From: Thermoplasmata archaeon
Lineage (GTDB): Archaea; Thermoplasmatota; Thermoplasmata; Thermoplasmatales; Thermoplasmataceae
Assembly: GCA_021835185.1 (NCBI GenBank)
Contig: JAKBQO010000027.1
Span: 1 to 13,300 of the forward strand
Reading direction: 5' to 3'
DNA: 13,300 nucleotides
The notes under the pieces were generated by a model. The model was not told where the DNA came from. It was given only the letters and a program-made list of their open reading frames with translations, and did no database searches. This document shows, in pieces, positions 1 to 7,473 of the stretch. A program made the position numbers and the translations under genes. Every line of letters starts with the position of its first letter. The first letter of the stretch is position 1.

Positions 1-1232
1 ACCTCCATGAAAAATTCAATATTCCTGTAATATGCGGCCTGCTCAAGGATTACATTAAAGAGCTCGATATCCCTGTTCCCGAATTTGTACTTTCTGATCT
101 GGATATAAGAGGCGTACCATGGAGCGAAGCGGTGGAAAATCGCCCTGATGCCGGGCATGTTGAGTCGGGGGCTGACGCCGAGGCATTGATAGCATATACA
201 TCAGGTACAACAGGAATTCCTAAGGGATGTGTCCATACAAACAGATCGGTGATATCCAATGCAATAGGAGCTTCCATATGGAGGAGGCTTACTTCGTCGG
301 CAATTGAGCTGGGAGCAGCACCATTTTTCCACGTTACAGGGCTCTCATTTTCGATGCTGTCTCCAGTGTACTCCGGCGCAACAATTGCAATATTAACAAG
401 ATGGAATAGCGAGGCGGCAATAGAAGCAATTGAAAAATACAGGGTAACCCATTTTGTATCTGTAGCCCCGATGATAGTTGACCTGCTGAACCAGAAGAAC
501 CTTGAAAATAGAGATTTCTCCTCCATGCGTTTTATCGGTGGCGGGGGTGCAGCAATGCCAGAAATCCTTGCAGAGAATATGGAAGATTTATTTCATATTC
601 CTTTTGTAGAAGGCTATGGAATGACAGAAACCATGGGACAAACACACATAAATCCGCCGGAACACAGGAAATTGCAGTGCATTGGAATACCGCAATTTGG
701 CTATGATGCAAAAATAATTTCCACAGAAACCGGAACCCCTGTAGAGGAAGGCACAGGCGAGATAGTGGTCAGGGGGCCAAGCCTGTTCACCGGATATTTA
801 AATAAGCCACTTGATACCATGCAGGCTTTTGTAGATATCGATGGGCAAAAATACCTGAGAACCGGAGATATTGGATATATGGACAATGAAGGCTCATTTT
901 TTGTTGTTGACAGGCTAAAAAGAATGATAAACCGTGCGGGCTTCAAAGTGTGGCCAGCCCAGGTGGATAGCTTAATGCTAAAACATCCGGATATACTGGA
1001 AGCCTGTGTGGTCGGCACGCCTGATCCAAGAAATGGAGAAGAGGTCAAGGCTTATGTTGTTCTTAGGGAGCCGGGAAGAAACAAGAAAATCTCTGAAATG
1101 GAAATAGTTGAATGGGCTAAAAAGGAAATAGGTGGTTATAAATATCCAAGAATAGTTGAATTCATAGAATCGTTGCCGAAAACTGCAACGGGTAAAGTTG
1201 ACTGGAGAAAACTCCAGGAGAGGGAAAAATAA
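1..1232 (+). CDS. Acyl-CoA synthetase (AMP-forming), 3' part of gene
   Basis: The frame is open from base 3, so the gene begins before the window and the GTG at 132 is only an internal codon. It belongs to the ANL superfamily, which activates a carboxylic acid with ATP to an acyl-adenylate and then transfers the acyl group to CoA. The visible motifs come in the usual order: the phosphate loop YTSGTTGIPKG (195-227), GYGMTET (612-632), the RTGDIGYMD segment with the ribose-binding Asp (about 855-885), the hinge DRLKRMINRAGFKVWP (about 909-956), and the C-terminal TATGKVDWRKL with the catalytic Lys codon at 1194-1196. The motifs fit a medium/long-chain fatty acid CoA ligase best, but the acid cannot be read from sequence. 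It converges with the MFS gene, with only 7 bp between the two stop codons. Confidence 0.93.
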   Translation, partial: LHEKFNIPVICGLLKDYIKELDIPVPEFVLSDLDIRGVPWSEAVENRPDAGHVESGADAEALIAYTSGTTGIPKGCVHTNRSVISNAIGASIWRRLTSSAIELGAAPFFHVTGLSFSMLSPVYSGATIAILTRWNSEAAIEAIEKYRVTHFVSVAPMIVDLLNQKNLENRDFSSMRFIGGGGAAMPEILAENMEDLFHIPFVEGYGMTETMGQTHINPPEHRKLQCIGIPQFGYDAKIISTETGTPVEEGTGEIVVRGPSLFTGYLNKPLDTMQAFVDIDGQKYLRTGDIGYMDNEGSFFVVDRLKRMINRAGFKVWPAQVDSLMLKHPDILEACVVGTPDPRNGEEVKAYVVLREPGRNKKISEMEIVEWAKKEIGGYKYPRIVEFIESLPKTATGKVDWRKLQEREK

Positions 1233-1239
1233 ATTAAAA

Positions 1240-2688
1240 TTATTTATCTCCTGAGTTGGTTTCAACTGAAGCTGCCTTCTTCTTTCTTGCCACGGTCATA
1301 TATGACATGAGGGCCCCCATAACCAGAACAATCATGGAAACAAGAAGGGCGTAATGCAACCCTACTATGAACTTGCTGGATAACCCGCCCTGAAGTTTGT
1401 CAACGCCGAGGAAGACTTCGAATGTAACATACCGTGGAACTGTGGATGCAGCTACTGTAATGGCAATGACATAGCTCATCAATGTGCCTATATTTGTAAG
1501 CGTCCTCAACAACCCGGAAGAGGATCCATAAAGCTGTTTCGGCGAATTGGACATGACAGAGCTTGTGTTTGATGGCCAGAACATGGACCCGCCAAACCCG
1601 GTTATTATAGACCCTGCTATTACCACATATACCGGTGTCGATACGCCGAGGAACAGGTAAACAACTATTCCTGCGGCCATTAATAATATGCCTGTTCCGG
1701 CAAGCATCCCTGGTGCAATCCTGTCTGAAAGCTTGCCCATCTTAGGTGACAGAAAACTGGATAGAAGATAGCCTGGAACCAGAACCAGGGAAGCGTAAAA
1801 TGGTGTCAATCCCCTTACGCCCTGCAAATACATTATAAGAATAAAAATTACTGATAAAAAGCCTATTGCCTGGAGTGTAGCAGCAGCAAGGGACATGGAT
1901 AATTTTCTGTTCTGGAAAACCCGTGTATCTATAACAGGGCTCTTTGAGCGTTTTTCAAGAATGGCAAAGGGAATTATTATTATAAGCCCTATTATTACCA
2001 GTGCAAGATTAAAATAATTTGCGCCAACTGAAGCCACCTCAATGGCACCATATGATATGAGCCCCAGCATGGCCACAATTAAAGCCGTTCCTGTATAATC
2101 AATCTTTGTACTGGATTTTTTATTATCTTTTATGTACTTTGATGCTATGTAAAACCCTATGAGGCCTATTGGCACATTTATATAAAATATATATCTCCAT
2201 CCTATGAAAGTGGTTATAATTCCACCAAGGACAATTCCAAGGACCCCGCCGATGCTCCATCCCATGCTGGTAATGCCAAATGCCCTACCCCTTTCACGGG
2301 CTGGAAAATAATCTGCAATTATGGCGTTGCTGTTAGCCTGAAGCAGTACTGCGCCGAATCCCTGTATTATACGTGAAAAAATGAGGAAGTCAATAGTAGG
2401 GGAGGCTCCTGACATTGCTGAACCTATTATAAAAATGATAAACCCTACATTAAATATCCTGCCTCTTCCAAATATATCGCCTAGCTTGCCCATCTGTGTT
2501 GTCAATGTAGCCAGAACAAGAAGATACACCAGTATAACCCATATGGTATTAATAAAAGGGGCATGGAGGTCAACTGTAAGTGTGGGCAATGCCAGTATAA
2601 CTATTGTTGTATCTATTGCCGACATCAACATTCCTATTAAAACACTGACAAGAATATACGTACGTTTTTTATCCTCTACTTTATCCAT
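1240..2688 (-). CDS. MFS multidrug exporter, DHA2 (14-helix) type
   Basis: A 482-residue, very hydrophobic polytopic membrane protein of the Major Facilitator Superfamily, probably a proton-driven drug or metabolite exporter. The N-terminal helix carries AIDTTIVILALP, the motif D1 region typical of drug/H+ antiporters with the Asp at residue 26. Motif A is GKLGDIFGRGR (residues 67-77). A motif C-like GWSIGGVLGIVLGG lies in the fifth helix. Length and hydrophobic pattern fit about 14 helices, as in the EmrB/QacA group. The short charged C-terminus ends in NSGDK. The start at 2688 is preceded by GTGAT, a weak Shine-Dalgarno, so this gene seems to have a leader, unlike many neighbours. The substrate is unknown. 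Confidence 0.9.
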   Translation of the reverse strand: MDKVEDKKRTYILVSVLIGMLMSAIDTTIVILALPTLTVDLHAPFINTIWVILVYLLVLATLTTQMGKLGDIFGRGRIFNVGFIIFIIGSAMSGASPTIDFLIFSRIIQGFGAVLLQANSNAIIADYFPARERGRAFGITSMGWSIGGVLGIVLGGIITTFIGWRYIFYINVPIGLIGFYIASKYIKDNKKSSTKIDYTGTALIVAMLGLISYGAIEVASVGANYFNLALVIIGLIIIIPFAILEKRSKSPVIDTRVFQNRKLSMSLAAATLQAIGFLSVIFILIMYLQGVRGLTPFYASLVLVPGYLLSSFLSPKMGKLSDRIAPGMLAGTGILLMAAGIVVYLFLGVSTPVYVVIAGSIITGFGGSMFWPSNTSSVMSNSPKQLYGSSSGLLRTLTNIGTLMSYVIAITVAASTVPRYVTFEVFLGVDKLQGGLSSKFIVGLHYALLVSMIVLVMGALMSYMTVARKKKAASVETNSGDK

Positions 2689-2704
2689 CTTATTATCACT
2701 TCGC

Positions 2705-2749
2705 GCAGTCGGGTCACTGCAGCGGGAGTGCCAATCCCTGTTTAAATAG
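2705..2749 (-). promoter_or_regulatory. Candidate promoter and operator of the MFS gene
   Basis: On the minus strand a TATA-like CTATTTAAA (2741-2749) precedes the MFS start by about 55 nt, so transcription would begin near 2715-2720. A perfect inverted repeat, GCAGT-6 nt-ACTGC (2705-2720), lies over that point, where a repressor would block initiation. The positions are seen directly; the function is inferred. Confidence 0.35.
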
Positions 2750-2784
2750 GCTTATGAAACAGAACGGTGATTTATAAATGAAAT

Positions 2785-3339
2785 TTAAGGGTTTTGTAAA
2801 CTGTAATGAAAAACTAGATCGCTTAATTCTGCGTATGGATTTTTCGACTTTTCATTCCGCATGCCTGAAATATCAAGCTTGCCCATTGTATTCAGGATTT
2901 TCATTTTATTTGCCCTTAGAATTATATTCCTGCATACTGAATCATGCCCCCTTTGCATGTGCACTCCTGCTGCACACAGTAGAATAATGTATTGATAGGT
3001 CAGTTTTTCTATTCCGGAGCTGTTCTTCCAGTTATTTTCCAGTACCTCATGTGCCTCCCAGTAGCGCTCACCTTCCATAAGGTATACTGCAAAATCGAAT
3101 GACCTTATTTCCTGAAGATAATTTATATCAGAGGTAAAAAAATATTTTCCCATGGCATTTGTTGTATATTTATTGATATTCAGGAAATAAGAAAGTTCTA
3201 CCATGCCATTCTCTACCCTTAAATCATACACGAATGGATCATTTTCTTTTAATTTCATGAATAAGGAGTCTCTCTTAAGCCTGTCCATGCGCATATTATA
3301 TATGTTAATATATCTTCCCGGATTCCAGTATTCCTGCAT
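2785..3339 (-). CDS. DUF309 family protein
   Basis: A small, mostly alpha-helical protein of 184 residues from the start chosen here. The family signature is clear: FDFAVYLMEGERYWEAHEVLE with H97, E98, E101 and W104 in the conserved His-Glu...Glu-x-x-Trp pattern, followed by the Q/A/G-rich helix (YQYIILLCAAGVHMQRG). The biochemical role of DUF309 is not established; some members are fused to or sit next to nucleic-acid enzymes. The ATG at 3339 is preferred because the polymerase stop and a strong GAGGGG Shine-Dalgarno lie just upstream (TGAGGGG, about 9 nt spacing). A longer frame starts at 3378, but its first 13 residues only re-read the polymerase 3' end in another frame. It is co-transcribed with the polymerase. 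Confidence 0.82.
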   Translation of the reverse strand: MQEYWNPGRYINIYNMRMDRLKRDSLFMKLKENDPFVYDLRVENGMVELSYFLNINKYTTNAMGKYFFTSDINYLQEIRSFDFAVYLMEGERYWEAHEVLENNWKNSSGIEKLTYQYIILLCAAGVHMQRGHDSVCRNIILRANKMKILNTMGKLDISGMRNEKSKNPYAELSDLVFHYSLQNP

Positions 3340-3352
3340 ATTACCTATCCCC

Positions 3353-4405
3353 TCAGAAGAAATTATCAAGGCTTTCATTTGAGCTCATTTTTCCAATCCT
3401 TACGCCTATACGCCTTAATTTTCTGCTGTCTGCTTCCAGTATTTTTCCCATTAAGCCGGTGGCAATACCGTATGCGCTCTCCAGGCTTATCCTTCCGCCT
3501 GTATAAGAGCGGGAAACAATATTAAGGTCTTCCATTATCCCGATAGCAGATATCTCGCCCGGAAGCCCTGGCGCTTTGCTGAATGCGGAATCAACGGCTT
3601 TCCGGAGCAGTGGCATTATTATATTTGTGTCCCTTGTGTTTTCCGGGAGTGTTATATAACGCCCGTAATTTTTTCTTATTCTTTCTTCAACAGGGCTATT
3701 ATAACGGTTCTCAGCGATTTCAACCAGATAATTATATCTGGCATTGCCAAGTATTTCTATCATTGCCTGGCGGTTTGCACCAAGTATATCTTTCAAATAT
3801 TTTATGCCAGCATCGTTTAATTTTTTTGACAGGATCGATCCGATGCCGGGTATTTTTTTTACCTCCAGGGTATTGAGAAATTCCTCAACCATTGATTCGT
3901 CGATATATTTTAACCCATCAGGTTTCGCCATGTCACCGAGAATCTTTGCTATGGCCTTATTAATTGATATACCTGCGGAAACTTTCATACCGTATTCTTT
4001 GAATATCTCTTCCTTTATTTCTTCTCCAAGTTTAACTGCATCCTGGAACGTAGTGCACTCACCGGTTACATCCAGGTAAGCTTCGTCAATACTGGCTATT
4101 TCCATTTTGTCTGAATAGGTTGATATTGTATTCATAACCCTGTCTGAAAATTCCTTATAAAAATCCTTCCTGATAGGTATGAATACAGCTTTATCCTTTC
4201 CTATATTCATTGCCTGTGGCAAAGGCATGCCAGATTTAATTCCAATGGACCTTGCAATATAATTGGATGTGGCGACAGCTCCGCTATTTTCTGTTCTGCC
4301 GGAATAAACGCATACTACCACAGGCTTATCCTTTATAGACGGATCCATTATTTCCTCCACCTGTGCATAAAAATAATCAAAATCAATGAATATGATGAAG
4401 GGCAT
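3353..4405 (-). CDS. dinB: Y-family translesion DNA polymerase (Dpo4/DinB type)
   Basis: A 350-residue homologue of Sulfolobus Dpo4 (352 residues), a low-fidelity polymerase that copies past DNA lesions. The N-terminus has IDFDYFYAQVEE with metal-binding Asp8 and steric-gate Tyr13. The next block, VCVYSGRTENSGAVATSNY, is nearly identical to Dpo4. The second acidic cluster is ASIDEAYLD with Asp107/Glu108. The thumb has the helix-hairpin-helix segment KKIPGIGS. The linker EERIRKNYGR leads into the little-finger domain (EDLNIVSRSY..., then RRIGVRIGK). The protein ends in SLDNFF, which matches the PCNA-binding PIP box at the Dpo4 C-terminus. No catalytic residue is missing. It lies between CoaBC and DUF309 on one strand. 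Confidence 0.95.
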   Translation of the reverse strand: MPFIIFIDFDYFYAQVEEIMDPSIKDKPVVVCVYSGRTENSGAVATSNYIARSIGIKSGMPLPQAMNIGKDKAVFIPIRKDFYKEFSDRVMNTISTYSDKMEIASIDEAYLDVTGECTTFQDAVKLGEEIKEEIFKEYGMKVSAGISINKAIAKILGDMAKPDGLKYIDESMVEEFLNTLEVKKIPGIGSILSKKLNDAGIKYLKDILGANRQAMIEILGNARYNYLVEIAENRYNSPVEERIRKNYGRYITLPENTRDTNIIMPLLRKAVDSAFSKAPGLPGEISAIGIMEDLNIVSRSYTGGRISLESAYGIATGLMGKILEADSRKLRRIGVRIGKMSSNESLDNFF

Positions 4406-4419
4406 AAATATTATATGAA

Positions 4420-4458
4420 TACTTTGAATTTAATTTTTGCCATTTAATATTCAAAGTA
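4420..4458. repeat. Inverted repeat between coaBC and dinB
   Basis: The ten-base arms TACTTTGAAT (4420-4429) and ATTCAAAGTA (4449-4458) are perfectly complementary across a 19-nt AT-rich loop. The repeat covers the coaBC stop codon and the presumed dinB promoter region (AATTAAATT on the minus strand, about 24 nt before the dinB start). It could be a dinB operator or a weak mRNA hairpin; there is no T-tract to make it a clear terminator. Confidence 0.4.
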
Positions 4459-5668
4459 CAAGTGAATTCATCCCGGGTTCTCCAGAATCGCGTGTCATAT
4501 CCTTTATCCTGTTGTATATCTCCAGGGAGATTGTAGCCTTGTCTGCGTTCTCTATTTCTTCTTTCCTGCCCTTTGAAATAATTGTGTAATCGTTTTTAGT
4601 ATCCCCGAATGGCTTTTTATCAAAGCTGTTAAGCACCACCATATCTGGATCTGATTTCTCAAATTTCTTGCTATTATAGGATTTTTCGCTTTCAAGATTA
4701 AACAGAACAAGCACTGCACCCGGAGCCATTTGCCTTATCCTGTCCCTGACTTTAGGGCGTGGTGTTAAAACCAGGTTCTGATCTGCCCCGCTATCAAGTT
4801 TTGTTTTGCTTTCCTTCATGTCAAAATCCATTAATGCCATGGGCATAATTATGTAATCATATTTATTCACGCTGATATATGTGTTTATTTCTACAATTAT
4901 ATCACGGAGATTGTATTTTTCCATATATGTTGCATAGCCGGGAATGTTATATTCGGAATTTCCTACATAGGTAATTATTGAGGCACCGAGCCTGAAAGCA
5001 TTTCGGGCCAGCCAGTAGCCTGTATATCCCGATGACCTGTTTGTGATTACCCTTACAGGATCAATTGCCAGCTCGCTCCTGCCTGAAATTATCAGAACAT
5101 TCTTGCCATTCAGGGCATTGCCATAAATAGACCTGCAAACGTAATCAATTATCCGGTCATTGTCTGCTATCTTTGCCTTTGTTTCATCGAATTCCGGATC
5201 AACAACCAGAACTCCGAGTTTTTTTAATTTCTCAATATTTTCCTTATTGACAGGATTTTCAAACATATCCCTGTGCATTGCAGGCACAACAACTATTTTA
5301 TTTCCATGGCCCAGTGCATAGGAAAAAAATAGGGAAGGGATGCTATCGGATATCCCATTGGCCATTTTTCCTATGGTATTATATGATGCAGGTGCCACAA
5401 GGAGTATTGTATTTTCATCAAACATTGATATATGTTCTATATTTCCTGTTATTTGAGTAACCACAGGATTTCCGGTAGCCCATTCCATTATTGTTTGCCC
5501 TATCATGGAAACAGCCTGCTGGCTCATTGCAGATACAACAGAAGCACCTTCACGCTTGAGGTCTCTTATAAGGTCAGGAATACGGTATATGGAAATGCTT
5601 GCAGAACTTGCTATTATGATTTTTTTGCCGGATAGCATATTCTCAAAATGTGATTCTATGTAATTCAT
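4451..5668 (-). CDS. coaBC: CoaBC: phosphopantothenoylcysteine synthetase/decarboxylase
   Basis: A bifunctional enzyme of coenzyme A synthesis: the C-terminal CoaB half joins cysteine to phosphopantothenate and the N-terminal CoaC half decarboxylates the product using FMN. The CoaC part (about residues 12-185) shows the catalytic-His segment NIEHISM (His79), APASYNTIGKMANGISDS with the conserved Asn97, and PAMHRDMFENP, the archaeal variant of the bacterial PAMN motif. The substrate-clamp Cys of E. coli CoaC is not seen; the region reads DETKAKIAD. The CoaB part (about 190-395) has IDPVRVITNRSSG and a Lys-rich ESKTKL loop around Lys290. The length of 405 is normal. A TATA box about 25 nt before the start and the absence of a Shine-Dalgarno suggest a leaderless mRNA. 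Confidence 0.92.
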   Translation of the reverse strand: MNYIESHFENMLSGKKIIIASSASISIYRIPDLIRDLKREGASVVSAMSQQAVSMIGQTIMEWATGNPVVTQITGNIEHISMFDENTILLVAPASYNTIGKMANGISDSIPSLFFSYALGHGNKIVVVPAMHRDMFENPVNKENIEKLKKLGVLVVDPEFDETKAKIADNDRIIDYVCRSIYGNALNGKNVLIISGRSELAIDPVRVITNRSSGYTGYWLARNAFRLGASIITYVGNSEYNIPGYATYMEKYNLRDIIVEINTYISVNKYDYIIMPMALMDFDMKESKTKLDSGADQNLVLTPRPKVRDRIRQMAPGAVLVLFNLESEKSYNSKKFEKSDPDMVVLNSFDKKPFGDTKNDYTIISKGRKEEIENADKATISLEIYNRIKDMTRDSGEPGMNSLVL

Positions 5669-5686
5669 ATTTTTAATAGTATTTCA

Positions 5687-5698
5687 TGTTTTATATCT
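5687..5698 (-). promoter_or_regulatory. TATA box of coaBC
   Basis: On the minus strand the sequence reads GATATAAAAC, centred about 25 nt before the coaBC ATG. This predicts transcription start at or next to the start codon, with no leader and no Shine-Dalgarno. Confidence 0.5.
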
Positions 5699-5773
5699 TT
5701 TATCTATTCATATTATTGATTTTATCACGGAATATTACTGAAATCAAAGGATTTTATTGTGTATATACCTGTG

Positions 5774-5829
5774 GCATAATTATGCTTAAATTATCCCGGT
5801 GTATCGTTAAAATATTGCCATTAAATGGC
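5774..5829. repeat. Two short palindromes in the coaBC-trmB intergenic region
   Basis: The 259-bp divergent spacer holds two perfect dyads: GCATAATTATGC (5774-5785) and GCCATT-A-AATGGC (5817-5829). Both lie upstream of both predicted promoters and could bind a dimeric regulator, possibly the TrmB-family product itself. No RNA gene was seen here, and I found no convincing coding frame. Confidence 0.35.
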
Positions 5830-5898
5830 CTATTCATATTCTAAAGAATTAATTTTTCCGGATTAAATATTGCTGTTATTTAGTGGTAAAAGGAAAAT

Positions 5899-5923
5899 GT
5901 TTTAAATTAATAAAGCATTAATT
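5899..5923 (+). promoter_or_regulatory. trmB promoter with overlapping dyad (candidate autoregulatory operator)
   Basis: The TATA element TTTTAAATTA (about 5900-5909) is centred about 24 nt before the ATG at 5928, so the mRNA should be leaderless. A perfect inverted repeat, AATTAAT-5 nt-ATTAATT (5905-5923), lies between the TATA box and the start. A protein bound there would block polymerase, which fits self-repression by the first gene of the operon. Confidence 0.45.
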
Positions 5924-5927
5924 AGTT

Positions 5928-6641
5928 ATGGAAGCTAATCCAGAACATATTATGAAAACTGCAAATATGCTTAAAATCCTTGGGCTGTCGTCCTATGAAG
6001 CACAGGCCTTTGCCTCATTAGTATATCATGGTGTGGCAAACGCTGATACTATTGCGGATACGGCCGGGATTCCCAGAACTTCTGCATATAAAGTAATGGA
6101 ATCGCTTGTTTCACGGGGGTTTGCCAGGGAAACAGAGGGGCGCCCCAGAATGTTTAAACCTGAAGATATGGGGAAAATCAGGGAAAACTTCATAAACAGC
6201 GTCAACAAACTGTTTGATGATTTGAGGGAACTGCAGGACGTGCTTCCATCCAAGGGAGACCCGCAACTTGTTTTCACAATTTATGGAAGGTCAAAGGTAA
6301 TGAATAAAATGGCCGAGATGTTCGATTTGACAGAGCGTGAAATTCTTATTGCAACACCGAGAATAAGGGAAATAAGGAGTGAGTTAAAGAAAAATATCGA
6401 TAATGCCCTTAAAAGGGGTGTAAAAGTGGTTTTTATTACACCGCCGAATAAGAGGGTTCCGCACAACACAGAGGTGCATAGAAAAGAAGGGCTCATAGCA
6501 ACAGATGTTGCAAGCGACGATTCACGTGCAATGCTGGCAGGAGCGGATCTGGATGCCTGCGGTTACACCGATAACCCTATACTCTCCCTGCACGTACTGC
6601 AATTTATTAACATGATGATGAATGATGAAGTCAAAATGTGA
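5928..6641 (+). CDS. TrmB-family transcriptional regulator
   Basis: A 237-residue DNA-binding regulator. The N-terminal winged helix-turn-helix spans about residues 12-80, with LGLSSYEAQAFASLVYHG, the typical TrmB opening, followed by the recognition region AGIPRTSAYKVMESLVSRG and the wing (RPRMFKPED). A short coiled linker (85-107) leads to a C-terminal domain (about 115-235) with the phospholipase-D-like fold seen in TrmB proteins (EREILIATPR..., VKVVFITPP). No catalytic HxK pair is seen, so it is probably a sensor only. The sugar-binding extension of long TrmB members is absent, so a sugar ligand should not be assumed. It heads an operon with nfo and a DUF1015 gene and overlaps nfo by 20 nt. 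Confidence 0.88.
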   Translation: MEANPEHIMKTANMLKILGLSSYEAQAFASLVYHGVANADTIADTAGIPRTSAYKVMESLVSRGFARETEGRPRMFKPEDMGKIRENFINSVNKLFDDLRELQDVLPSKGDPQLVFTIYGRSKVMNKMAEMFDLTEREILIATPRIREIRSELKKNIDNALKRGVKVVFITPPNKRVPHNTEVHRKEGLIATDVASDDSRAMLAGADLDACGYTDNPILSLHVLQFINMMMNDEVKM

Positions 6642-7473
6642 TTTTGGTGATTTTGATAAATTAGTTGGAGGGCATGTATCAATAGCAGGAAGTATCGGGC
6701 TTTCACCGGAGAGGGCTGCTGCCTTTGGGTTCAATACATTCCAGATATTTGTTAAAAGCAACCTCCAGTGGAAATATAAGCCTGTTACTGAAGAAGAGGT
6801 GGAAAATTTCAGGGATGGAGTAAAGAAATTCCATATGGCAAAACCGGTTGTACACGCCACATATCTTTTAAACCTCGGTTCAGAAAACCGCGAACTGGTT
6901 TAGAAGTCTATGGATGACATAAAATATGAGATAGAGGTATGCAATAGAATTGGAGTTGACAGGCTGGTACTGCACCCAGGTTCCAATAGCAACAGGGAGA
7001 TTGCATTAAATTCGATTATGGAATTGTTAAATTCACTGGAAACAGGAAATGTGACAATGCTTATAGAAAATTCATCTGGCAAAGGAAACACGGTTCCAGC
7101 AACATCGGAAGAGATGGGAAAAATGCTGGATTTGTCAAAAAATAAGATAGGCATATGCCTGGATACATGCCATTTCTTTGCTGGGGGTTATGATTTGAAA
7201 AATGGCTACAAAGAATCTATTGATTCACTGAGATCCAATGGTATTACAGGCCATATAGGCGCATTGCATATCAATGATTCAATGTTTGATATTGGCTCTA
7301 AAAAAGACAGGCACGAAAATATTGGGAATGGATACATAGGAGATGCTGGATTTTCAAACATAATAAATGACAGGACATTCAATAATATACCTATGATTAT
7401 GGAAACTCCCGGTGGAGATGAACATTATTCAGGAAATATGGAAAAATTGAAGAGCTTGCTGGTGGTGCAATGA
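6622..7473 (+). pseudogene. nfo: Endonuclease IV with an in-frame TAG at codon 94
   Basis: Endonuclease IV cuts the DNA backbone at abasic sites in base-excision repair, using a trinuclear zinc centre. The frame from 6622 encodes 283 codons (E. coli Nfo has 285), interrupted only by TAG at 6901-6903, giving an upper part (6622-6903, 93 residues) and a lower part (6910-7473, 187 residues). Numbered through the TAG, the expected metal ligands are all present: His78 (VHATYLLN), His118 (LHPGS), Glu149 (IENSSGKG), Asp181 and His184 (LDTCH), His216 (LHIND), Asp229 and His231 (KDRHE), and Glu261 (METPGG). Neither half could form the barrel alone. It may be a recent nonsense mutation, a sequence error or a read-through gene. 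It overlaps trmB by 20 nt and DUF1015 by ATGA. Confidence 0.88.
6901..6903 (+). other. In-frame amber codon within nfo
   Basis: The context reads ENRELV-TAG-KSMDD. Both sides continue the same frame, and family members carry an ordinary, usually charged or polar, residue here. One substitution from CAG, AAG or GAG would create it. No suppressor tRNA or pyrrolysine gene is visible in this window, and another gene here (DUF1015) uses TAG as its terminator. Confidence 0.9.

Noticed and set aside
132..134. GTG as the start of the acyl-CoA synthetase
   Set aside because: The frame is open with family-like sequence back to base 3, so the gene is cut by the window edge.
2689..2720. TATCAC half site as a TrmB operator before the MFS gene
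   Set aside because: Only one half of the known TATCAC-N5-GTGATA motif is present, with no partner at the required spacing.
3340..3378. Longer start (3378) for the DUF309 gene
   Set aside because: It overlaps the polymerase 3' end and has no good Shine-Dalgarno, whereas 3339 has GAGGGG at suitable spacing.
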